A DNA stretch of 9,105 nt. It comes from Nitrospirota bacterium (lineage in GTDB: Bacteria; Nitrospirota; CAKKRA01; 9FT-COMBO-42-15). How positions within the stretch are numbered: the stretch's first letter is position 1; the number at the start of each line of letters is the position of its first letter. The position numbers and the translations under genes were made by a program. Positions 1 through 5,239 of this stretch are shown here, piece after piece. The stretch covers positions 1-9,105 of the forward strand of contig JACPZJ010000170.1 of the NCBI GenBank assembly GCA_016195585.1, written 5' to 3'. The notes beneath the pieces were generated by a model, which did no database searches, had not been told where the DNA came from, and was given only the letters and a program-made list of their open reading frames with translations.

Positions 1-1
1 C

Positions 2-523
2 AATGAGCTTTCTTCAACGCTCGGGATTTCTGTTCAGACTGTAAAGAACTATCTTTACTATGCAGAAAAAACATTTGTAGTAAAAAGGCTTACTCCATAT
101 TACAGAAACATCAGAAAAGAGATAAGCAAGTCTCCGGTGATATATTTTAATGATCTGGGGATGAGGAATTTCAGCATCGGTCAGTTCGGCAGGCATATGA
201 TGCTCTCAGAAATGGGGTTTCTCTTTCAAAACCTTGTATACATATTATTGCTTGAAAGGATAAAAGATGACGGAAGCAGACTCCATTTCTGGAGGACAAA
301 AGACAGGGCAGAGGTTGATTTCGTAATAAACAAAGGCCGTGAAGTTATACCTGTTGAGGTTAAATGCAGGGAAATGAGGGATAAGTCCATCACCCGCTCA
401 TTGAGGGGTTTTATTTCGAGATATAATCCAAAAGAGGCATGGGTTGTAAATATAAGTCTTAAAGATGAGGAGATGATAGAGAAGACAAAAATAAGATTTA
501 TTCCAGTTTTTGAATTGATATGA
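2..523 (+). CDS. DUF4143-family AAA ATPase, C-terminal part (truncated by window edge)
   Basis: The frame is open from the left edge (first full codon at 2) to a TGA at 521-523, so this is the 3' end of a longer gene; the GTG at 137 is internal. The start reads as a helix-turn-helix-like segment (ELSSTLGISVQTVKNYL) followed by the usual entry to DUF4143 (VIYFNDLGMRN). The end has a PD-(D/E)XK-like core: an EVDF acidic residue (about 300-330) and a VEVK motif (about 355-366). Known family: single-protein ATPases with an N-terminal AAA_14 P-loop domain and a C-terminal DUF4143 domain, common in bacteria and archaea, often accessory and of unsettled function. The P-loop part lies outside the window and cannot be checked. 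Family assignment is fairly sure; a biological role cannot be assigned. Confidence 0.82.
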   Translation, partial: NELSSTLGISVQTVKNYLYYAEKTFVVKRLTPYYRNIRKEISKSPVIYFNDLGMRNFSIGQFGRHMMLSEMGFLFQNLVYILLLERIKDDGSRLHFWRTKDRAEVDFVINKGREVIPVEVKCREMRDKSITRSLRGFISRYNPKEAWVVNISLKDEEMIEKTKIRFIPVFELI

Positions 524-576
524 GCAAGGCCAGCCATGAAGCCGGCTCAAAGATCAGGTTATTATGATGTATAAAA

Positions 577-1572
577 ATGAATATGTTGAAAACCAAAAAA
601 ATGATTAGAACAGAGGAAAAAATAAGCCTTGCAATAAATAAGTTTATGCGTTTCCAAAAATTTATGGCTTCAGAAAAAGATGCCCATCAGAGGATAGACC
701 ATTTCTTGGTCAAACAGGAAATCGGAATATCCCGCACATATCTTCAAAAACTGATTAAGGACAGCCATGTATTAGTCAACAATAAGTCAGTAAAATCAAA
801 TTATCGGCTCCGTTTAAACGATGAGATTGTTGTTATTGTCCCTCCGCCAACAGAATTAGAGGTTTTACCAGAAAACATTCCATTAGACATAATATATGAG
901 GACAGCGCCATTATTGTAATAAACAAGCCTGCAGGAATGGTTGTGCATCCTGCAGCAGGGAATTACAGCGGCACAATTGTTAATGCCCTTCTCTACCACT
1001 GCAAAGATTTGACAGGCATTGGCGGCAAAGAGAGGCCTGGGATTGTTCACAGGCTTGATAAGGATACATCAGGCGTGCTTATTGCTGCAAAGAATGACCA
1101 GAGCCAGCAGCATCTATCGCATCAGTTTAAAAAGAGGACAGTTGAAAAGAGGTATATTGCCCTTGTTGCAGGTGTTGTTAAAAAGGAGAGCGGAACAATA
1201 GAAATTCCTATTGGCAGGGATATTAAAGACAGAAAGAAGATATCTCCGACAACAAAAAGGGCAAGGACAGCAGTAACGCACTTTAAGGTAGTAGAGAGAT
1301 TCAAGAACGCAAGCCTTCTTGAGATAAAGATTGAGACAGGCAGGACGCATCAGATAAGGGTTCATCTTTCATATTTTAAACACCCTATTTTAGGTGATGT
1401 TCAATACGGCGGCAAAGGGATGAGGAACTGGAATAATATTAATATACCGAGGCAGATGCTCCATGCAGAGAGGCTCGGCATTATTCACCCTGTTACAGAA
1501 AAATTTATGGAGTTTAAGGCAGAGGCACCAGGGGATATGAAAAGGGCGCTAAGTGTCCTCTCTGCACATTAA
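577..1572 (+). CDS. rluD: RluD-family 23S rRNA pseudouridine synthase
   Basis: Cytoplasmic enzyme that isomerises uridine to pseudouridine in RNA; RluD itself acts on helix 69 of 23S rRNA. Visible: an S4 RNA-binding domain at about residues 38-85, then the catalytic domain with INKPAGMVVHP (about 115-125), the signature HRLDKDTSG at 158-166 with catalytic Asp161, and ETGRTHQIRVHL at about 253-264. At 331 residues it is close to the family length. The start is uncertain: the N-terminus has about 37 residues before the S4 domain, longer than usual, and in-frame ATGs at 646 and 664 would give a more typical protein. None of the three candidates has a Shine-Dalgarno sequence. It lies 36 bp upstream of mnmE on the same strand, so both flanking genes modify RNA. 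RluD versus RluA/RluC-type specificity rests on the S4 domain and overall likeness, so the exact target is inferred. Confidence 0.93.
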   Translation: MNMLKTKKMIRTEEKISLAINKFMRFQKFMASEKDAHQRIDHFLVKQEIGISRTYLQKLIKDSHVLVNNKSVKSNYRLRLNDEIVVIVPPPTELEVLPENIPLDIIYEDSAIIVINKPAGMVVHPAAGNYSGTIVNALLYHCKDLTGIGGKERPGIVHRLDKDTSGVLIAAKNDQSQQHLSHQFKKRTVEKRYIALVAGVVKKESGTIEIPIGRDIKDRKKISPTTKRARTAVTHFKVVERFKNASLLEIKIETGRTHQIRVHLSYFKHPILGDVQYGGKGMRNWNNINIPRQMLHAERLGIIHPVTEKFMEFKAEAPGDMKRALSVLSAH

Positions 1573-1573
1573 T

Positions 1574-1602
1574 TTGACTTGCCGGATAAATTCCTATAAA
1601 AT
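1574..1602 (+). promoter_or_regulatory. Putative sigma-70 promoter abutting the mnmE start
   Basis: TTGACT at 1574-1579 (5 of 6 to the -35 consensus), a 17-base spacer, then TAAAAT at 1597-1602 (5 of 6 to the -10 consensus). A second reading uses TATAAA at 1595-1600 with a 15-base spacer. Six bases separate TAAAAT from the ATG at 1609, so the expected transcription start falls on the A of the start codon. The promoter begins just after the rluD stop codon. No SD sequence lies upstream of 1609, consistent with a leaderless transcript. Confidence 0.6.
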
Positions 1603-1608
1603 TTTTAT

Positions 1609-2994
1609 ATGTTAAATGAAGATACAATCTGCGCCATCTCCACACCAATCGGCGAGGGAGGGATAGGCATCGTCCGCATAAGCGGTAATGATGCAATACC
1701 CATTGCTGCCCGAATCTTTTTTTCAAAAAAGAAGAAAGACCTGAAAAGCGTTCCAACGCATACCATTCATTATGGCATTATCAAGGATGCAAAAACAGGC
1801 GATGAAATAGACGAGGCACTGGTTACTATTATGAGGGCGCCAAATACATACACAAAAGAGGATGTGGTTGAGATAAACTGTCATGGCGGTGTCCTTCCAT
1901 TAAAGAGACTACTGGGGCTTGTGTTAAAAAATGGCGCGAGGCTTGCAGAGCCGGGTGAGTTTACAAAGAGGGCGTTCTTAAATGGCAGGATTGACCTATC
2001 ACAGGCAGAGGCAGTGATAGACATAATAAACTCAAAGACAGAGGATAGTCTGAGGCTTGCTGTTGGCCAGATCTCCGGCATCTTATCAAAAAGGATTATG
2101 GCTGTCAGAGAGGAGCTTCTCTCTATCATTGCATCCCTTGAGGCGTCCATAGATTTTGTTGATGAGGATATAGAGTTTATATCTAAGAGTGAGATAGGTG
2201 AGAGGATAAAAAGGATTATCAAAGAGCTTGAATGCCTGATAGATAGCGCTGATGAGGGAAGGATTTATAAAGAGGGGATTGCAACTGCAATTATCGGCAA
2301 GCCGAATGTTGGCAAGTCAAGCCTCCTTAATGCATTGCTGAAAGAGGAGCGGGCAATAGTAACACCAATACCCGGAACAACGAGGGATGTAATAGAGGAG
2401 TGGGTAAATATAAAGGGAATGCCGCTTAGGATTCTTGATACTGCCGGTATAAGACATACAGAGGACATTGTAGAGATGGAGGGTGTGAGAAGGAGCAGGG
2501 AGGCCTTAAAAAATGCCGACCTTGTCCTGTTGTTGATAGATAAAAGTACAACGCTAAACGATGAGGATAAAAAATTGATGGGTGAGGTAAAAGAGAAAAG
2601 GGGGATTGTTGTATTGAATAAAGCTGACCTTCCGAGTAAAGTAAAGGAAGGCGAGATTAAGGACTTCCTTCCCAATAAGGCAATAGCCTCTATCTCTGCA
2701 TTAAATGGCGATGGCATTGATGGGCTTAGGTCTGCTATATCAAATCTTATACTTCAAAATAAGGTCACATCTGGAGAGCGGCCTATAATAACAAACCTGA
2801 GACACAAGCTTGCAATAGAGCGGGCAAGGACATCGCTTGAAAATCTGCAGGCCTCATTAAAAGACGAGATGTCAGAGGAATTCCTTGCAGTGGACTTGCG
2901 AGGGGCGCTCAATGCCCTCGGCGAGATCACCGGCGAAACCGCAACAGAGGACATACTGGAAAAAATATTTCAGGAGTTTTGTATTGGGAAGTGA
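1609..2994 (+). CDS. mnmE: tRNA uridine-5-carboxymethylaminomethyl modification GTPase MnmE
   Basis: With MnmG, this GTPase installs the (carboxymethyl)aminomethyl group at C5 of the wobble uridine of certain tRNAs, in the cytoplasm. Visible in order: the N-terminal folate-binding, dimerising domain (DTICAISTPIGEGGIGIVRISG at the start, EPGEFTKRAFLNGRIDL about 114-130), a helical domain, and an inserted G domain with G1 GKPNVGKS (230-237), G2 TTRD (257-260), G3 DTAG (277-280) and G4 NKAD (337-340). It ends in CIGK, the conserved C-terminal CxGK with Cys458. At 461 residues it is full length with all key residues. The ATG at 1609 is chosen because MLNEDTICAI is the standard family N-terminus; nothing resembling an SD precedes it. 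mnmG is not in the window. TGA stop at 2992-2994. Confidence 0.98.
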   Translation: MLNEDTICAISTPIGEGGIGIVRISGNDAIPIAARIFFSKKKKDLKSVPTHTIHYGIIKDAKTGDEIDEALVTIMRAPNTYTKEDVVEINCHGGVLPLKRLLGLVLKNGARLAEPGEFTKRAFLNGRIDLSQAEAVIDIINSKTEDSLRLAVGQISGILSKRIMAVREELLSIIASLEASIDFVDEDIEFISKSEIGERIKRIIKELECLIDSADEGRIYKEGIATAIIGKPNVGKSSLLNALLKEERAIVTPIPGTTRDVIEEWVNIKGMPLRILDTAGIRHTEDIVEMEGVRRSREALKNADLVLLLIDKSTTLNDEDKKLMGEVKEKRGIVVLNKADLPSKVKEGEIKDFLPNKAIASISALNGDGIDGLRSAISNLILQNKVTSGERPIITNLRHKLAIERARTSLENLQASLKDEMSEEFLAVDLRGALNALGEITGETATEDILEKIFQEFCIGK

Positions 2995-3056
2995 GTAAGC
3001 TTCTTTAACGGCTACCCTGTTTTAACAGGTTTAGCAAGCAAATACGATATGCTTGA

Positions 3057-3334
3057 AAGCCATTGCACTATTGTAGTTTTAAGGAAGATGACATTTATTG
3101 AACCTACTATCCAGACCCCAAATACCACCTTGAGTATATGCTCAAAATGGTCTACCTTATGTTCCATGAAGCGAAAGATAACTACATCATTGATTCTGTA
3201 AGCATCCCAAAAAAAGCTATGATGACTGGTTCTGGGAAAAGGCATCAAAGATACCTGTGAGGATTTATGATAATAAACTGAGGGATGAGTTATTAAAAGA
3301 GGTCTCTTGGGCAAAGAAATTAAGACTGCACTAA
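3057..3334 (+). pseudogene. Decayed protein-coding remnant, family not recognised
   Basis: No intact gene lies between mnmE and the vapBC end (2995-3394), but a protein-like reading can be followed. From 3057 one frame reads about 14 codons (ending KEDDIY), meets a TGA at 3099-3101, then continues as TYYPDPKYHLEYMLKMVYL and on to DSVSIPKK. At the A-run 3209-3215 (seven A) the sensible reading jumps frame, as if one A were lost, and continues as SYDDWFWEKASKIPV to a TAA at 3332-3334 after KKLRLH. There is no plausible start codon, so the 5' part is missing or unrecognisable. The joined reading is rich in Tyr, Lys and acidic residues and looks like soluble protein, but I cannot name a family. 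The opposite strand here (3012-3314) is open for 100 codons, and I judge it a shadow. The fragment may be debris of an accessory gene. Confidence 0.5.
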
Positions 3335-3394
3335 AATAGATAAGACACGCTCATCCTAATAGATTGCCTGCTTATGACTTGTAATTCACAGTTA

Positions 3395-3802
3395 TTAACC
3401 CCTTCTCTTCCCTGAACCATGAACCTTCAAGATAAGGTCTATGTGGTTATCGCAATGCTCTATGCCAGCATTATAAACTATGGCGCAGGCTGCAATCACC
3501 AAATCAGTTGAAGGAACAGTGTGACCTGCCTCTCTGCATTTTTGGGCCAATATGCGGGCAGTTTGCCAAACCTCATGGCTGGTTTCCAAGCAGGTAATCT
3601 CTTTTTCCAGTTCAAAGAGCTTTTGCCTTTCATAACTGCCCCTTGCACCATTCCATAGTTCTACAGCAACCATATCACACCATGCTGCCCGACCATCAAC
3701 CATGAGATCCTGCACATTTTTCCGCACATTATGCCTTCCTGATAAACGGAGGGCTTCTATCCAGCTGGATGTATCAATCAGGACTACCCTGTCTTTACCC
3801 AC
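3395..3802 (-). CDS. vapC: VapC-type PIN-domain ribonuclease toxin
   Basis: Toxin half of a VapBC type II toxin-antitoxin module. PIN-domain VapC proteins are metal-dependent RNases that cleave tRNA or rRNA when freed from VapB. The four acidic active-site positions are all recognisable: Asp10 in LIDTSSW, Glu48 in AVELWNG, Asp100 in PSTDLVIAA and Asp118 in EHCDNHID, so the toxin looks active. At 135 residues it is family-typical. The start is a GTG at 3802 that overlaps the end of vapB by 19 bases, the usual coupled arrangement with the antitoxin first. A weak GAGAAG lies about seven bases upstream, inside vapB. It ends in a basic tail (GSGKRRG). Its cellular target cannot be read from the sequence. 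Confidence 0.93.
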   Translation of the reverse strand: MGKDRVVLIDTSSWIEALRLSGRHNVRKNVQDLMVDGRAAWCDMVAVELWNGARGSYERQKLFELEKEITCLETSHEVWQTARILAQKCREAGHTVPSTDLVIAACAIVYNAGIEHCDNHIDLILKVHGSGKRRG

Positions 3803-4005
3803 TTTTTATCTTCTCGCATGGCTTTGAGATCTTCCTGGCTCATGAAATCTTTAAATGTGCCTAATATCTTTGTAAGCTCGGCAAGCCTGCGCCTTCTATT
3901 AAAATCCTTGAGTGCATATACCACTGCATCCCGCTTTGTTTTCGCACCAGTGTATTTAATTGCTTCCTTTAAATCCTTATCTGGGATATTAATTGTAGTT
4001 TTCAC
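3784..4005 (-). CDS. vapB: VapB-family antitoxin
   Basis: Antitoxin of the VapBC pair: a 73-residue DNA-binding protein whose C-terminus wraps and blocks VapC and whose N-terminus binds the operon's operator. The N-terminal reading MKTTINIPDKDLKEAIKYTG followed by AKTKRDAVVYALKDF and RRRR matches the short VapB antitoxin family (PF09957 type; ribbon-helix-helix-like). The C-terminal half (FKDFMSQEDLKAMREDKKW) is the expected flexible toxin-neutralising part. The start is a GTG at 4005, fixed by the family N-terminus. There is no SD, but a near-consensus promoter ends six bases before it, so the mRNA may be leaderless. Autoregulation by the VapBC complex is expected from the family; an inverted repeat at 4045-4062 is a possible operator part. 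Confidence 0.92.
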   Translation of the reverse strand: MKTTINIPDKDLKEAIKYTGAKTKRDAVVYALKDFNRRRRLAELTKILGTFKDFMSQEDLKAMREDKKWVKTG

Positions 4006-4011
4006 GATTCT

Positions 4012-4040
4012 ATAATATAACTATTTGGATTCCTTGTCAA
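4012..4040 (-). promoter_or_regulatory. Near-consensus sigma-70 promoter of vapBC
   Basis: Read on the minus strand: TTGACA (4040-4035, 6 of 6), exactly 17 bases, then TATTAT (4017-4012, 5 of 6). This is the best promoter in the window. Six bases (4011-4006) separate the -10 from the GTG start at 4005, so the predicted +1 is the G of the start codon. It shows vapBC can be transcribed independently of panC, which lies upstream on the same strand. Confidence 0.75.
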
Positions 4041-4044
4041 GCAC

Positions 4045-4062
4045 TTTTAGATTACTCTAAAA
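4045..4062. repeat. Inverted repeat between panC and the vapBC promoter
   Basis: TTTTAGA (4045-4051), a four-base loop (TTAC), and TCTAAAA (4056-4062) form a perfect 7-bp inverted repeat. It sits four bases upstream (vapB direction) of the vapBC -35 and 27 bases past the panC stop. No T-run follows on the minus strand, so it is a poor intrinsic terminator for panC. Its position fits an operator for VapBC autoregulation at least as well. The arms are AT-rich, so chance occurrence is possible. Confidence 0.4.
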
Positions 4063-4089
4063 TAGAGGGAAAATATATAATCAATCAAT

Positions 4090-4947
4090 TTACTCATGGG
4101 TATCAAGAGGTATAATAGCATTATCAATCAACCTCGTCTTTCCAATCCAGACAGCAAGGGCAATTACAACCTTTCTGTCTATCGCCTTTACCTCTTCAAG
4201 CGTCTCGGCATCGCTGATGTTAATATAGTCAATCTTCGCAAGTCTTTCTGATTCTATAATCTCTCTCATGGCAGAAATAATCACTGAAGCCGTTTTCTCT
4301 CCACTCTTTATCATCTCCTCTGCCTTCACTAATGATCGGTATAAACATATAGCAGCCTTTTTTCCCTCCTGATTAAGATAGGAATTGCGGGAACTCATTG
4401 CAAGGCCGTCTGGCTCCCTGACAGTGGGAAGGACATCAATATCAATATCCATGTTCAAATCAGCAGCCATCCTTTTTATAACAACTGCCTGCTGATAGTC
4501 CTTCTGGCCAAAGAATGCCTTGTCTGGCTTTACAATATTAAAGAACTTTGCCACAATGGTTGCAACACCCTTAAAGTGTCCGGGCCTTGATGCGCCGCAT
4601 AGCATATCGGTTATTTTTTCCACATTAATATATGTGAGATAACCTTCAGGATACATCCCTGAAACGGATGGCATAAAGAGTATGTCAACGCCAGTCTCAG
4701 AACATAACAGTGTGTCTTTTTTTATGTCGCGGGGATAGGTATTAAAATCCTCTTTTGGCCCGAATTGTGTTGGGTTTACAAATATGCTCACAACAACAAT
4801 ATCAGAGACAAGGCGCGCCCTTTTCATCAGGCTTATGTGCCCATCATGGAGAAATCCCATTGTAGGGACAAAGCCGATTGTCTTTTTCTCGGTCTTAAAT
4901 TCTTTAATGATAATTGAAAGGTCTTTTATGTTCTCAATTACCTGCAT
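4090..4947 (-). CDS. panC: Pantothenate synthetase (pantoate-beta-alanine ligase)
   Basis: Joins pantoate and beta-alanine using ATP to make pantothenate, the vitamin precursor of coenzyme A, in the cytoplasm. Nucleotidyltransferase-superfamily motifs are clear: VPTMGFLHDGH at about 27-37 (HxGH-type ATP site), FVNPTQFGPKEDFNTYPRD, FGQKDYQQAVVIKRM and MSSRNSYL (the KMSKS equivalent). From the ATG at 4947 the protein is 285 residues, normal for the family. The frame is open back to a TTG at 4986, but those 13 extra codons do not match the family N-terminus, so 4947 is preferred. An AGGA lies 11 bases upstream, slightly far for an SD. A weak TTGATA (4986-4981), 17 bases, TAGGAT (4963-4958) could be its promoter. 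panB and panD are not adjacent. It is divergent from the FG-GAP gene and co-directional with vapBC. Confidence 0.96.
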   Translation of the reverse strand: MQVIENIKDLSIIIKEFKTEKKTIGFVPTMGFLHDGHISLMKRARLVSDIVVVSIFVNPTQFGPKEDFNTYPRDIKKDTLLCSETGVDILFMPSVSGMYPEGYLTYINVEKITDMLCGASRPGHFKGVATIVAKFFNIVKPDKAFFGQKDYQQAVVIKRMAADLNMDIDIDVLPTVREPDGLAMSSRNSYLNQEGKKAAICLYRSLVKAEEMIKSGEKTASVIISAMREIIESERLAKIDYINISDAETLEEVKAIDRKVVIALAVWIGKTRLIDNAIIPLDTHE

Positions 4948-5001
4948 GATGTTTAATATCCTATGATATTTTTCGTTTCCTATCAACTAAAAACTGATTG
5001 A

Positions 5002-5133
5002 AGCAGGGTTGCACAGAAAGATAGGTATTGGATGGCATCTGGCAGCAAGAGATGGTATAATATGATTGCGCATGGAGGCCTTAGTGAACCCGCATATCCT
5101 TTTGGACTAACAGCAGCCATGTGGATATTGTAG
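5002..5133 (+). other. Short open frame in the panC/FG-GAP intergenic region, possible protein fragment
   Basis: After a TGA at 4999-5001 one frame stays open for 43 codons to a TAG at 5131-5133. It reads SRVAQKDRYWMASGSKRWYN, then MIAHGGLSEPAYPFGL and TAAMWIL. ATGs at 5032 and 5062 have no SD. The residue mix (Trp, Tyr, HGG, EPAYPFG) looks more like a piece of folded protein than random translation, which suggests a remnant. I cannot assign a family. The same bases contain a perfect TATAAT (5056-5061) and overlap the hairpin at 5112-5160, so coding and regulatory readings compete here. Confidence 0.25.
5032..5061 (+). promoter_or_regulatory. Possible distal promoter for the FG-GAP/uppS operon
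   Basis: A perfect TATAAT sits at 5056-5061, with ATGGCA (4 of 6 to -35) at 5032-5037 and an 18-base spacer. Predicted +1 is near 5068, giving a leader of about 168 bases before the FG-GAP start at 5236. That leader would contain the hairpin at 5112-5160 and the AGGAGG leader ORF. The -35 is weak, so this is only a candidate. Confidence 0.3.
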
Positions 5134-5160
5134 CTGTAACAGGCTGGCTTATCCGCTGCT
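5112..5160 (+). promoter_or_regulatory. Candidate structured RNA hairpin in the operon leader
   Basis: An imperfect nested stem can be drawn. AGCA (5112-5115) pairs with TGCT (5157-5160). After a five-base bulge, GTGGATA (5121-5127) pairs with TATCCGC (5150-5156), including one G-U. Inside a four-by-four internal loop, AGCTG (5132-5136) pairs with CAGGCT (5140-5145) with one bulged G and a three-base TAA loop. No T-run follows, so it is not an intrinsic terminator. It lies 15 bases before the AGGAGG at 5176. It does not match any riboswitch class I recognise. It was found by eye without energy calculation. Confidence 0.28.
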
Positions 5161-5191
5161 TCCTTGTCTAAAGTTAGGAGGCTAAATTACT

Positions 5192-5239
5192 TTGCGATTG
5201 ACTTTTTTGGATAAAATTTATAAACTCTTTAAATTATGA
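5192..5239 (+). CDS. Possible 15-codon leader ORF coupled to the FG-GAP gene
   Basis: A perfect AGGAGG at 5176-5181 has no annotated gene behind it at normal distance, but a TTG at 5192 (10-base spacer) opens LRLTFLDKIYKLFKL (first codon read as Met). The TGA at 5237-5239 overlaps the next gene's ATG (5236-5238) as ATGA. That is the classical geometry of translational coupling, and the downstream gene has no SD of its own. Against it: TTG is a rare start, the spacer is long, and a promoter for the downstream gene overlaps this ORF. It could also be chance. Confidence 0.3.
   Translation: MRLTFLDKIYKLFKL
5198..5226 (+). promoter_or_regulatory. Putative proximal promoter of the FG-GAP/uppS operon
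   Basis: TTGACT (5198-5203), 17 bases, TAAACT (5221-5226, 4 of 6). Alternatively TATAAA at 5219-5224 with a 15-base spacer. It resembles the mnmE promoter base for base at both ends: each has TTGACTT, then GGATAAA within the spacer, then TATAAA at the same offset from the -35. Predicted +1 lies about three to five bases before the ATG at 5236, so the transcript would be essentially leaderless. Confidence 0.5.

Noticed and set aside
522..549. Hairpin TGAGC...GCTCA after the DUF4143 gene as a terminator
   Set aside because: The stem is short and interrupted (5 bp plus 3 bp with an internal loop), and AAGATCAGG follows instead of a T-run.
540..582. Promoter with TATTAT (560-565) or TATAAA (570-575) upstream of rluD
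   Set aside because: No acceptable -35 exists at 16-18 bases from either -10, and the start codon itself is uncertain.
1881..2717. Long minus-strand open frames inside mnmE (and similar ones inside the FG-GAP gene and dxr)
   Set aside because: They are antisense shadows of well-conserved genes, Ser/Leu-rich and without motifs.
3016..3029. Palindrome CCTGTT-TT-AACAGG just after mnmE as a terminator
   Set aside because: The loop is too tight for all six pairs, leaving about five, and only three T follow. Too weak to call.
3099..3101. TGA within the 3057-3334 reading as a possible selenocysteine codon
   Set aside because: The same reading also has a frameshift and no start codon, and I see no convincing downstream selenocysteine insertion hairpin. 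Decay is the simpler explanation.
3012..3314. 100-codon open frame on the minus strand in the mnmE-vapC gap
   Set aside because: It starts only at TTG, has no SD and no recognisable motif. The opposite strand carries a more protein-like though broken reading, so this looks like a shadow.
4948..4986. TTG at 4986 as the panC start
   Set aside because: The 13 extra codons do not match the PanC N-terminus and have no SD. The ATG at 4947 gives the usual 285-residue protein.
5033..5047. TGGCA-like element upstream of the FG-GAP gene as a sigma-54 promoter
   Set aside because: The GG-to-GC distance is one base short of the required -24/-12 spacing, and the -12 element is poor.
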